In this document: piece by piece, positions 8,795 through 16,933 of the stretch
Layout: every line of letters starts with the position of its first letter
Position numbering within the stretch: position 1 is the first letter of the stretch
Assembly (NCBI GenBank): GCA_024278415.1
Contig: JAJRTI010000134.1
Location: 1 to 28,736, forward strand
DNA: 28,736 nucleotides
DNA from: Planctomycetota bacterium
GTDB taxonomy: Bacteria > Planctomycetota > Brocadiia > JAJRTI01
Reading direction: 5' to 3'
Translations under genes and position numbers: made by a program
Notes under the pieces: model-generated
What the model was told of the DNA's origin: nothing
The model's database searches: none
The model's input: the letters and a program-made list of their open reading frames with translations, nothing else

Positions 8795-8846
8795 TGGGCT
8801 ACCATGGCGCAGATTTGGAAATCTGCCCCACGAGTGCCGACCATGC
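8795..8846. repeat. Imperfect palindrome, second element in the same gap
   Basis: The central stem GCAGATTT (8809-8816) pairs with AAATCTGC (8819-8826) around a two-base loop. Flanks GGCTTGGG..ACCATGG and CCGACCATGCC are partly complementary about the same centre. The centre TTGG-AA resembles that of the neighbouring element (TTGGCAA). It lies just downstream of the serA stop and could also serve as its terminator, although no T-tract follows on the minus strand. Confidence 0.55.
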
Positions 8847-8855
8847 CTGGGGCGG

Positions 8856-10439
8856 CTAGATCGACGTGACCACCAAGTCCGCGGACTGGATCTCCGGCAG
8901 TGCGTTCAGTTCGGCCATGACCACCTCGGGGATCTCGCTGTCCACGTTGTACACGGACGCGGCCGTGCCGGCGGGGCGGTTGCGGCCCAGGTTCATGCCC
9001 GCGATGTTCACTCGGTTCCGGCCCAGGATCGTGCCCACCTTGCCAATGACGCCCGGCACGTCGTCGTTGCGGATGAACAGCATGTGGCTACCGATTTCGG
9101 CTTCGAACTCATGCTCGCACAGGCCGACCAGGCGCGGGGACTGGTCGTGGAAGATCGTGCCGCGTGCTTGGCGTTGCTCCACGTCGGTGGTCAGCGTCAC
9201 CGTGACGAGGCTGGCGAACACGAGCGAGTTGTGCGATTGCCGTGTGGCGATCTTGATGCCGCGGCTTTCCGCGACGTGCCGCGCGTTGACCATGTTCACG
9301 TCTTTCACCCGGCTGTGGAGCAGGCCCTTGACCGCGGCGACGATGAGGGGGTCTACAGGCATGGACGCGATCTCTCCGCCCAACTCGACCTCGATCTGCT
9401 GCACCTTGCCTTTGCCGAGTTGGCTGAGGATGCAGCCCAGGCCCTCCGAGAGCCGGATGAACGGCATGAGCCGCGGCAGGAGTTCGCGGTCCACGGACGG
9501 CATGTTGATCGCGTTGGTCACCACGCCCTGGAGCAAGAAGTCGCGGATCTGTTCCGCGACCGCGATGGACACGTTCTCCTGGGCTTCCACGGTCGAGGCG
9601 CCGAGGTGGGGCGTGCAGATGACGTTGTCGAACTTGAGCAGCGGGTGGCCGGTCGGAGGCTCCTCGACGAACACGTCGAGCGCGGCCCCACCGACCTTGC
9701 CCGACTCCAGCGCCGCGGCCAGCGCGGCCTCGTCCACGATCCCGCCACGCGCGCAATTGATGATGTACACGCCGTCCTTGGCCTTCTCGAACGCGGCCGC
9801 GTCGATCATGCCTTTGGTCTCCGGCAGCAGCGGTGCATGCACGGTGATGATGTCCGCGCGTGCGAGCAGTTCGTCGAGCGAGACAAGTTCGATACCGAGG
9901 TCTGCGGCCTTATCTTGCGACATAAACGGGTCTTCCGCGATGACCTTCATCTGGAAGCCCTTGGCGCGTTCGGCCACTGCGCGGCCGATGCGGCCGAGGC
10001 CGACGACGCCCAAGACTTTGTTGTACAGCTCCGACCCCATGAACTTGCTGCGCTCCCACCGGCCCGCCTTCAGGGACGCATTGCCCTGGGGGATGCGCCG
10101 CGCCAAGGCCATCATCATGGCGAACGCGTGTTCCGCGGTCGTGATGGTGTTGGCCTCCGGCGTGTTCATCACCACCACGCCGCGCGCGGTCGCGGCCGGC
10201 ACGTCGACGTTGTCCACGCCCACGCCCGCGCGGCCCACGACCTTGAGCTTAGCCGCGCGCGCGATGACCTCAGCCGTGACCTGTGTGCCGGAGCGCACCG
10301 CGAGGCCATCGTACTCGGCGATGGTTTCGAGCAACTCTTCGGGGCTCAAATCGGTACGGACATCGACGTCGATGCCGTCTGCGGCTTCGAGGATATCGAT
10401 GCCCTTGGGGGCAAGCTTGTCGCTAACGAGGACCTTCAT
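8856..10439 (-). CDS. serA: D-3-phosphoglycerate dehydrogenase, long form with ACT domain
   Basis: 527 residues, the usual length of the long SerA form (catalytic and NAD domains, intervening allosteric domain, ACT domain). It oxidises 3-phosphoglycerate to 3-phosphohydroxypyruvate with NAD, the first step of serine synthesis in the cytoplasm. Visible features: the NAD-binding GLGRIG (147-152), catalytic Arg231 in CARGGIVDEAAL, Glu260 in VEEPP, catalytic His278 in TPHLGAST, the substrate-loop RSGTQVT (49-55), and a C-terminal ACT domain of about 75 residues starting near LFIRNDDVPGVIGKVG, which normally binds serine for feedback inhibition. GGAG lies 6-7 bases before the ATG. A good promoter sits 71 bp upstream (see entry), so this is probably a single-gene transcript. 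All key residues are present and I see nothing odd. Confidence 0.97.
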   Translation of the reverse strand: MKVLVSDKLAPKGIDILEAADGIDVDVRTDLSPEELLETIAEYDGLAVRSGTQVTAEVIARAAKLKVVGRAGVGVDNVDVPAATARGVVVMNTPEANTITTAEHAFAMMMALARRIPQGNASLKAGRWERSKFMGSELYNKVLGVVGLGRIGRAVAERAKGFQMKVIAEDPFMSQDKAADLGIELVSLDELLARADIITVHAPLLPETKGMIDAAAFEKAKDGVYIINCARGGIVDEAALAAALESGKVGGAALDVFVEEPPTGHPLLKFDNVICTPHLGASTVEAQENVSIAVAEQIRDFLLQGVVTNAINMPSVDRELLPRLMPFIRLSEGLGCILSQLGKGKVQQIEVELGGEIASMPVDPLIVAAVKGLLHSRVKDVNMVNARHVAESRGIKIATRQSHNSLVFASLVTVTLTTDVEQRQARGTIFHDQSPRLVGLCEHEFEAEIGSHMLFIRNDDVPGVIGKVGTILGRNRVNIAGMNLGRNRPAGTAASVYNVDSEIPEVVMAELNALPEIQSADLVVTSI

Positions 10440-10488
10440 TCAGCGCTCCATTCGGCCCGCCGCAGCAGCGGGATCAGCATCGTTGTCA

Positions 10489-10517
10489 TTGACAGGAATC
10501 AAACGGCGTACTATAGC
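10489..10517 (+). promoter_or_regulatory. Candidate sigma70-type promoter towards the M50 protease
   Basis: TTGACA at 10489-10494 and TATAGC at 10512-10517, spaced 17 bp. The -35 is perfect; the -10 has four of six consensus bases. It would give a leader of about 175 bases before the GTG at 10699. Its -10 overlaps the -10 of the opposing serA promoter. Confidence 0.45.
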
Positions 10518-10538
10518 TCCGCCTCCCGCGGGGGTCAA
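10510..10538 (-). promoter_or_regulatory. Candidate sigma70-type promoter of serA
   Basis: On the minus strand, TTGACC (10538-10533) and TATAGT (10515-10510) are spaced exactly 17 bp, each with five of six consensus bases. Transcription would start near 10503, leaving a leader of about 63 bases. It shares its -10 bases with the facing promoter, so the two polymerases would compete for one site. Confidence 0.6.
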
Positions 10539-10698
10539 GGAAGGCACGGTGCGCCGCAAGTGCCAGCGATTCGCGCTTGTCTGCCATTTCGGGAGGGCCT
10601 TGCCATCCTTGCGGTTGTGCGCGGGCCATGGTACCATTGGCAGTAACTGTTACCTGCTCGACATTCCGAAATCTCGCCCTTCCTGGACACTTTTCCGC

Positions 10699-11529
10699 GT
10701 GGCATGGTCCATTAATATCGGCCGGGTGTTCGGCATCCGCCTACGATTGCACCTGACCTTCCTGCTGCTGCTGGGGTTCTTTTTTATCGAGGGGCTCACT
10801 GCCGGGGGGCTGGCGCAAGGGCTGCTGTCGCTGCTGTTCATCTGCGGCGTGTTTGTCATCGTGGTTCTCCACGAACTCTCGCACAGCCTGGTGGCGCTGG
10901 CCCACGGCATGCAAGTGGCGGACATCACGCTGCTGCCGATCGGCGGGGTGGCGCGGCTGGGCGCGATGCCGGAGGATGCCGCCACGGAGATCAAGGTCTC
11001 CATCGCGGGGCCGCTGCTGAACTTCGCGTTGGCCCTCATCGGGTTGCCATTCCTCATCATGATCGGTGCGGGCACCTTCCTCTTGCAATTGCCGGCGACA
11101 CCGCTCGGCTTCGTGATGCAACTGTACGTGGTCAATTTGATCATGGGGGTCTTCAACCTCATCCCTGCGTTCCCCATGGACGGCGGTCGCATCTTCCGGG
11201 CCGTGTTGGCGATTCGCCGGGACTACGTGTCTGCGACGCAGACCGCCGCGCGTGTGGGCCGGCGTATTGCAATTGTCATGGGCATCCTCGGCATCTTTTA
11301 CAACCCGTGGCTTATCGTGCTGGCCGTGTTCCTGTGGAGCGCTGGTGCGCAGGAGGAACGCATGGTGCGTATGCGCCACAGCATGGCGAGCCCGTTCGGG
11401 CCGGCCGTATGGGTCGGGCCCCCGCCGCCCGCGGGCAGCCCTGATGTGGCTGACACGGCCGAGGCCTTCGACGACTTGCACCGGCGCATGCGAGAGATGA
11501 TGTGGCATCTGCACCGCCGCGGGCCGTAG
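10699..11529 (+). CDS. Site-2 protease family membrane metallopeptidase (M50)
   Basis: 276 residues from the GTG at 10699. The start is chosen because AWSINIGRVFGIRLRLHLTF is the normal opening of this family and there is no in-frame ATG nearby; the frame upstream is only antisense to serA. Zinc site HELSH (58-62) and the second-half motif NLIPAFPMDGG (153-163, Asp161 the third ligand) are both present, so it should be active. Hydrophobic segments near residues 19-36, 42-60, 105-130, 140-155 and 180-205 fit the core of a Rv2869/SpoIVFB-like protease that cuts within membranes. The CBS domains often found at the C-terminus are absent; instead a short tail with Pro/Gly and an amphipathic helix ends the protein. 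The substrate is unknown and no sigma/anti-sigma pair lies next to it. Confidence 0.88.
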   Translation: MAWSINIGRVFGIRLRLHLTFLLLLGFFFIEGLTAGGLAQGLLSLLFICGVFVIVVLHELSHSLVALAHGMQVADITLLPIGGVARLGAMPEDAATEIKVSIAGPLLNFALALIGLPFLIMIGAGTFLLQLPATPLGFVMQLYVVNLIMGVFNLIPAFPMDGGRIFRAVLAIRRDYVSATQTAARVGRRIAIVMGILGIFYNPWLIVLAVFLWSAGAQEERMVRMRHSMASPFGPAVWVGPPPPAGSPDVADTAEAFDDLHRRMREMMWHLHRRGP

Positions 11530-11554
11530 CGCAGTCGCCGTGTGAGCGAGCTGG

Positions 11555-11636
11555 TTGTAGTGGCGACCGTTAGGGCTCCCTGTGCTCCGATGGCGAATCG
11601 CCACCCGAGCGGAAGGCCCTCACGGGCCTACTACAA
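11555..11636. repeat. Imperfect ~82-bp palindromic element
   Basis: End arms TTGTAGT (11555-11561) and ACTACAA (11630-11636) are exact complements. The centre (11591-11603) is TGGCGA-A-TCGCCA. Between them CCGTTAGGGCTCCC on the left matches CCGTGAGGGCCTTCC on the complement of the right. Both levels share one centre near 11596. The architecture matches the element at 8649-8752 although the sequence differs. It starts 26 bp after the M50 stop and may act as its terminator. Confidence 0.65.
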
Positions 11637-11710
11637 GCGGGACTGTGCCGGCCGCGGCGCGACACGACGTCTAGCGTTTTGCAAACCCAAGCCCCGAAAG
11701 GAGTATCGCC

Positions 11711-13468
11711 ATGAGGACGCATCGCATGGGTTGGACAACGTTGGCCGTTGCGGCCAGCCTGTTTGCCGCTTGGGTTGCTCCCGCCGAGGCAGGGCTGCCC
11801 GGCGACTGCATCGCCCTGGTGCGGGTGAAGAGCCTGGACCGCGCGCTCAAGGACATGGGCGAGTTTGCCGCGCAGATACAGCCGGGCATGAACGATCAAA
11901 TGCTGGCCATGTTGCTGGGGCAGGCCCTGAGGAATCCAACACTCAACGGCATTGATCGCAGTAAGCCGGTTGTCGCCGTCTTGCTCGACCCTATGCAGTA
12001 CGGCACCAAGGCGGTTGCGTTGGTCATGCCCATTAGCGACCGGGCGCAGTTCGAGCAAGCGCTCGTGAGCGGCGCCATGACCAAGGCCGACCGGCCGGAC
12101 GGGCTCACGTCGTTCACCACTCCCCGTGGCAAGGAACTGCTCATGGCGTACGCGGAGGCGCAGGTGGTGGTGGCCTGGGCTGCGCCGGTTTGCCAGAGCG
12201 CGCTATCGCTCTGCCAGGAGGGGCAACTCGCCCTGCCGCCAACTGCGCCGGCCGTGGCGAATTCGACGATTGCGGTGTACGTCGACGTGGCCAAGGTGTG
12301 GGGCACGTACAAGCCGATGGTGACGGGCATGGTCGAGGGCATGAAGATGCGGATGCGCAATGGGCTTCAGCAGCAGGCCCGGCAGCAGGGGATGGACCCC
12401 GAGATGATGGTCAAGATTGTGGAGGCCGAGATGGGCTGGTGGGTCTCGCTGTTGGATCAGTCGGAAGCCTGGTCGGCCGGCGTTGCGCTCAGCGCGGCCG
12501 GCGCGACCGCGCATTCGAGGTGGACGCTGAAGTCGGGTACGCCGATCGGCAACTGGCTGGCCGCGCAGAAGCCGAGCACGCTTGAGTTGCTGCATTGCCT
12601 GCCGCAGGATGTGATCCTAGGCGGCACGATGCGGATCCGTGCGTGGCAGCAGGCGCTCGGATGGTATTGGGACTTTGTGGAACTCATGGCAGGGAAGGCC
12701 GCGCCCGAGGTCATGCCGACGATGCGGACCGCGACTGAGGAGTGGCTGCTCGCCATAGACGAGGAGATCGCCTTCGCTCTGGTGGAGCCGTCCAGCGAAG
12801 CCGGAGGCATCGAGGTCGTGTACGCGGTTGCGATCAAGGATCACGCGAAGGCCAAGGAACTGATCGGGCGGTTGCCTGAGTATGTGGAGGCGTCCAACAA
12901 GATGAATGCGCAACTGGGCACGAATACGCAGGTGGAGTTCACGGCCAACGTGGGGACGTACCGGGGGTATGCGATCCATGCGTACGAGACCAAGATCGAC
13001 TGGGGCAAGGCTTCGCCCCAAGCTGCGCCAATGATGGCCGACCTCGTCGGCAAAACGATGCGCGGCGAGTTCTCGCTTGTCAAGAACCGGATCGTAGCCG
13101 CGCTTGGCAAGAACGCGCGCAAGCGTCTGACGGAACAGGTGGATCTCGTGCTGGACGGGGGGCCGAGCTTGGCGGACTCGGCCGCGATGCAGGAGGTGTT
13201 CGGCTCGATGCCCAAGGATCAGTCTGCGGTGGGCATGCTCGCGCCGGCCGCGCTGCTGCGCCTTGTCAAGCAGTTTGCGCCCATCCCGCCCCGCGTGAAG
13301 TACGAGAGCCCCGCCGGCATCGGGTTCACGTGCAGACTGAGTGCGAACACGGTTGACGAAGCGATGATCGTGCCCATGAAGGAGATCGTGGCCATTCAGC
13401 AGGCGGTCGTGGCGGCTAAGATGGGGCCGCAGGGGGATGCGCCAGCCCCAGCCGCGCCGGCTCCGTAA
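11711..13468 (+). CDS. Exported 585-aa protein of unknown function
   Basis: 585 residues with a strong ribosome site (AAAGGAG, 8 bases before the ATG). The first 27 residues are a clear Sec signal (WTTLAVAASLFAAWVAPAEA, cleavage AEA-G). The mature protein begins LPGDCIALVRVKSLDRALKDM, a layout I have seen in large secreted proteins of planctomycete-type bacteria that resemble DUF3352: repeated alpha/beta units, each beginning with a strand like 'DAVAYVRV'. The body is rich in Met and Ala, with no transmembrane segment after the signal, no recognisable enzyme motif and only scattered Cys. The end is a flexible Ala/Pro tail (GDAPAPAAPAP). It precedes the GH42-like gene by 153 bp on the same strand, each with its own ribosome site; no terminator is visible between them, so co-transcription is possible. 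I do not assign a function. Confidence 0.85.
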   Translation: MRTHRMGWTTLAVAASLFAAWVAPAEAGLPGDCIALVRVKSLDRALKDMGEFAAQIQPGMNDQMLAMLLGQALRNPTLNGIDRSKPVVAVLLDPMQYGTKAVALVMPISDRAQFEQALVSGAMTKADRPDGLTSFTTPRGKELLMAYAEAQVVVAWAAPVCQSALSLCQEGQLALPPTAPAVANSTIAVYVDVAKVWGTYKPMVTGMVEGMKMRMRNGLQQQARQQGMDPEMMVKIVEAEMGWWVSLLDQSEAWSAGVALSAAGATAHSRWTLKSGTPIGNWLAAQKPSTLELLHCLPQDVILGGTMRIRAWQQALGWYWDFVELMAGKAAPEVMPTMRTATEEWLLAIDEEIAFALVEPSSEAGGIEVVYAVAIKDHAKAKELIGRLPEYVEASNKMNAQLGTNTQVEFTANVGTYRGYAIHAYETKIDWGKASPQAAPMMADLVGKTMRGEFSLVKNRIVAALGKNARKRLTEQVDLVLDGGPSLADSAAMQEVFGSMPKDQSAVGMLAPAALLRLVKQFAPIPPRVKYESPAGIGFTCRLSANTVDEAMIVPMKEIVAIQQAVVAAKMGPQGDAPAPAAPAP

Positions 13469-13621
13469 CGCTGAGTCCTGTACGTTACCCGTCCATGCTG
13501 GGATGCTGCGCGTTTGCTGCACCCTCGTGCACGCGCCCCCTGAACGCGTTGCGGCCTTGCCGTACGGCGGACCGGATTCCTCGCAAGAGACGAGACGCTT
13601 CTGAGCATCAGGAGGCATCGC

Positions 13622-16600
13622 ATGCGAAGAGCCGTGAGCGTGACACTGTTCGCCTGCACACTCGCGATGGCGAGCCCGGTTCTCGCCGAGTCCATCTTCG
13701 TGCAGGCGGAGGACTTCGCCTGCGACGGCAAGACATGGGCTGTGCGGAAGCAGACCGGGCCGTATGCTCCGGATAGCGGGTTGAAGCACCTCGGGGGCGC
13801 GAGGGGCGGTCAAGGGGCCGCGTGGAAGGAGGTGGAGATTCCGGAGCAAGGTCGCTACTTCGTGTGGGTGCGGCATACGGTCATGCGCGGCGGGAAAGTG
13901 GGGCCGTTCAAGGTGTCGCTCAAGCGAGGGGACGAGGTGCTTGCCGAGGCCGCATTCGATACGAAGCCGCCTGCGAAGTCACCTCGCTATATCCATCGCT
14001 ACGACTTCAACCGATTCGAGGCCGAGTTGCCGGCTGGCCCAGTCCGCATCGAGATCACGAAGCTCCCGCCCCTCAACTGCCCGGGATGGACCCGCTACGT
14101 GGACTGCCTTGTGCTGACGACCGACAGCATGTACGTGCCCAAGGCGTCCGACTTCCAGCCCAAGATCTGGTTGCGAGTGACGCTCGGGCCTTCTGTGAAG
14201 AATCCTGTCTATGTCCATTGCTTCAGCGACCATTACCGACCGCCGTGGTACAAGCACTTCAGCCTCTCCAAGGACGGGTACGAGGAGCGGGTCTCTCCGC
14301 GACGCGGGAAGGCCGCGTTCCTTCGAGCCGGCGAGTCCACGCCCTGGTGCGACATCACCCCCGCGATCCACGAGGACCGCGGGGCCAGGCTGGAGTTGCG
14401 CCTTGCGGAGAAGTATTCGTATACCGAATGGGTTCCGAGTTGCGACGCGGTGTTCGAGTTTGCCACCGCGCCCAGCGATGACGCCATTGTGAAGCGGTTC
14501 GAGCGCCGCGGCGCCGGGGCCGGATTGACTGTCGTGACTCCCGGCGTGCTGACCAAGGAGACCGCCAGCGCGTTGCGCCGCGACCGAGATTATTTCGAGG
14601 ACTCGCGCAAGCTCGCGGCCACGCTACCCAAGGTGGCGTGGGGCAAGCGGCCCGAGCGGTTCCCGTTTTTCCTGTCGGTGAACCTCCGGCCGCGTCTGTT
14701 CGATCCGGAGATCCGCTACGGCGAGTTGAGGATCATCTCGCAGTTGGGCTTCAACGGACTGGTGGGCCATGTTGACTCCACCCTGCGAGGTTTTGGTTTC
14801 CGTTTCACCCGGGCCGCAACGAAGTCGTGGTACATGAAGGAGCGCTGCTACCTTCAGCCGGAGCGGGACCGGATCAAGTCGAAGATCGCCGCAGCGGCCG
14901 TGAAGTGGAGCGAGACGCCGGCCACGCTCGTGATGTTCATGGACGAGCCCACCGGCAAGCCGCTCGCGCACGCGGCGTCGTGCGCGGTTTGCACGCGGGA
15001 GTTCGCCAAGTGGCTGCGCGATGAGGAGCGCGTGCCCCTCGCCGACCTTCGGCGGCAGTCGTGGGACGACGTGCGGCCCGTCACGGCGAAGGCGCGTAAC
15101 ACCGATCCTGCTCTCTACTACTACTCGCAACGCTTCCGCGCCAAGGCGCTCGCCGACTTCCTGCGGTTACAGACGAACGAGATCCGCCGGGCCTTCGCGG
15201 GGCTTCCGCCCGCGACCGTGAACTTCAGCGACGGCGCTGTGTTCCGGGCCAACATGTACTTGCAAGGCGTGGATTACTTCCACCTGTTCAAGACCCAGGC
15301 CCTGAGCATGGCCTGGAGCGAAGACTGGTCGAACCTCGCGGCCACGTATCAGTGCGCGGGGTACAACGTGGACCTCTTGCGGGCCGCGTGCAAGTATCAC
15401 GATCAGCCCCTCGGCATGTACCTCATCATCAGCTCAGGCCGCACGCCTCTCGACGTGAAGCTGAAGGCGTACAGCAGCATCGGCCGGGGCGCGCGCATGC
15501 TCCAGAGCTACGCGTACGGCATCCCCTACGCGAGCCATCACAAGGGCTGGTACATGAAGCGGGACATGTACGTTGCCGTCAAGGAGTTGGCGCACGAGAT
15601 CGGCGCGGCAGAGGACCTGCTGCTGCAAGCGAAGCGCATCCCGTCGGAGGTCGCGTTCCTCTACTCGACCACGTCCGACATCTGGACCCTCGGCGCCAAC
15701 GAGCTGTACGGCCACGACCGCATGCACACGTACCTCGCGCTCATGCACGCGCAAGTGCCGGTCGACTTCCTGAGCGAAGGCGACGTGATCGAAGGCCGGC
15801 TGCGGCCGTACAAGGCGCTCTACGTGTTCGGCCCGAACCTCGAAAAGGGGGCCGCCGCGGCCATCGCCAAGTGGACGCAATCGGGCGGCGTCCTCTACTT
15901 GGCCGCGGGCGCGGCGACGGCCGATCGATACAACCGGCCGGCCAAGCCGTTGGATGCGGCGCTGGGGCTGTCGCGCGGCGACGTCGAGACGCTCCAAGCT
16001 TACACTGGGCCCGGCCGGAACCTCCGCAGACTCGCCCCGAAGGGCCGAGTGTCATTGCCCCGCGGCGCGGCCGACCTTTTCGGCGTGCGCCAGTCGCTCG
16101 ATGCTGGTGCGACGCGGGGCGCGTCCGTGCTTGCACGCTCCGACGATGGCTCGCCTCTGGCCATGCGCTGCCCGCGCGGGAAAGGCGTTGTCTACGTGAT
16201 CGGGTTCATGCCGAGCATCAGCTACATCCGCAAGGCCCTGCTCACGCGGGACGCAGAAAAAGCGCGGGCGCCGAAGCCTGCCGATGACATCGGCGTCCCT
16301 GGCATGGACAGCGACGCGAACCTAAAGCCGCACGAGCGGAGCTACAACCCGGCGACGTACCCGCAAGCCGAGCGCGAGTTTCTTCTGCTGCCGGTCCGAG
16401 AGGCCAAGGTGGTCACCCCGGTCGCGCTGAGCCATCCCCTCGTGGAAGCCTTCTACCTCGAAGGGCCACAAGGCGCGATCGTGACGCTCGCCAACTACAG
16501 CCTTCGTCCCATCAAGAACCTGCGGGTGGTCATCCGCTCGGAGCGCGTGGTGCGCAAGCTCGAAAGCGTCCGCCGCGGGCAGCTTGCCTTCAAAGTGACG

Positions 16601-16681
16601 AACGAAGGCGCTGTGACACAACTGCCACTCCGCGACACGGACATGCTGAAGCTGCACTGGCAGGTCGGTCCTGTGCCATAG
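13622..16681 (+). CDS. Large secreted GH42-like (beta-galactosidase-like) protein
   Basis: 1019 residues, with AGGAGG 8 bases before the ATG and a signal peptide (LFACTLAMASPVLAES, cleavage near residue 22). Domains by inspection: an N-terminal jelly-roll/CBM-like part (about 25-150, opening IFVQAEDF and containing RYFVWVRHTV), a second beta domain (about 160-290), a TIM-barrel-like part (about 300-650) and a Rossmann/glutamine-amidotransferase-like part (about 705-800, with YKALYVFGPNLEKGAAAAIAKW and SGGVLYLAAG) of the kind that forms the trimerisation domain of GH42. In the barrel, FMDEPTG with Glu442 is at the place of the acid/base, followed by a C..C..EFAKWL helix and YYYSQRFRAKALADFLR, both typical of GH42-like PVC proteins. 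A C-terminal beta domain closes it. The predicted role is hydrolysis of glycosides outside the cytoplasm; the true substrate and catalytic nucleophile are not clear. Confidence 0.82.
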   Translation: MRRAVSVTLFACTLAMASPVLAESIFVQAEDFACDGKTWAVRKQTGPYAPDSGLKHLGGARGGQGAAWKEVEIPEQGRYFVWVRHTVMRGGKVGPFKVSLKRGDEVLAEAAFDTKPPAKSPRYIHRYDFNRFEAELPAGPVRIEITKLPPLNCPGWTRYVDCLVLTTDSMYVPKASDFQPKIWLRVTLGPSVKNPVYVHCFSDHYRPPWYKHFSLSKDGYEERVSPRRGKAAFLRAGESTPWCDITPAIHEDRGARLELRLAEKYSYTEWVPSCDAVFEFATAPSDDAIVKRFERRGAGAGLTVVTPGVLTKETASALRRDRDYFEDSRKLAATLPKVAWGKRPERFPFFLSVNLRPRLFDPEIRYGELRIISQLGFNGLVGHVDSTLRGFGFRFTRAATKSWYMKERCYLQPERDRIKSKIAAAAVKWSETPATLVMFMDEPTGKPLAHAASCAVCTREFAKWLRDEERVPLADLRRQSWDDVRPVTAKARNTDPALYYYSQRFRAKALADFLRLQTNEIRRAFAGLPPATVNFSDGAVFRANMYLQGVDYFHLFKTQALSMAWSEDWSNLAATYQCAGYNVDLLRAACKYHDQPLGMYLIISSGRTPLDVKLKAYSSIGRGARMLQSYAYGIPYASHHKGWYMKRDMYVAVKELAHEIGAAEDLLLQAKRIPSEVAFLYSTTSDIWTLGANELYGHDRMHTYLALMHAQVPVDFLSEGDVIEGRLRPYKALYVFGPNLEKGAAAAIAKWTQSGGVLYLAAGAATADRYNRPAKPLDAALGLSRGDVETLQAYTGPGRNLRRLAPKGRVSLPRGAADLFGVRQSLDAGATRGASVLARSDDGSPLAMRCPRGKGVVYVIGFMPSISYIRKALLTRDAEKARAPKPADDIGVPGMDSDANLKPHERSYNPATYPQAEREFLLLPVREAKVVTPVALSHPLVEAFYLEGPQGAIVTLANYSLRPIKNLRVVIRSERVVRKLESVRRGQLAFKVTNEGAVTQLPLRDTDMLKLHWQVGPVP

Positions 16682-16736
16682 TGCTCTTGTGGGCTGTCGA
16701 GATTGAGCGAGCCACTTTCGTAGAGGGGCATGTTGG

Positions 16737-16780
16737 CTCATGCCTTCTGCATCCGTGGGTCCTGCTGACATCCGTGGGCC
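16737..16780. repeat. Direct repeat copy A, upstream of the DUF4143 ATPase gene
   Basis: A 44-bp segment whose core reads TCCGTGGGTCCTGCTGACA followed by a second TCCGTGGGCC, so it also has an internal ~10-bp repeat. It matches 18232-18275 in the same orientation at roughly 37 of 44 positions by eye, and weaker similarity continues for about 12 bp downstream. The pair brackets the ATPase gene and its promoter. Confidence 0.75.
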
Positions 16781-16862
16781 ACTCTCTTCCGTGCTGAGGC
16801 CAGGCGGTGCCGCGCGGTGCTTGCCGCGGCCCCCGGAAGATGCCGTTGGCGCCGCGGGCGGT

Positions 16863-16891
16863 TTGCATCTTGTACAATATGAGGATATAAT
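16863..16891 (+). promoter_or_regulatory. Strong candidate promoter of the DUF4143 ATPase
   Basis: A perfect TATAAT at 16886-16891 with TTGCAT at 16863-16868, spaced 17 bp. The surrounding ~60 bp are noticeably AT-rich against a very GC-rich background. Transcription would begin near 16898, giving a leader of about 36 bases that contains the good ribosome site. Confidence 0.6.
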
Positions 16892-16933
16892 TCGCGATCA
16901 GCAAACATCGTCATCCCTGTTGAGGTGAACCGG

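Noticed and set aside
8313..10646. A 777-codon open frame on the plus strand across serA
   Set aside because: Antisense to a complete, motif-perfect serA; composition is that of a shadow frame.
16786..16839. CTTCCG and CGGAAG arms as a possible fourth palindromic element
   Set aside because: The inside does not pair well around a common centre, unlike the three accepted elements.
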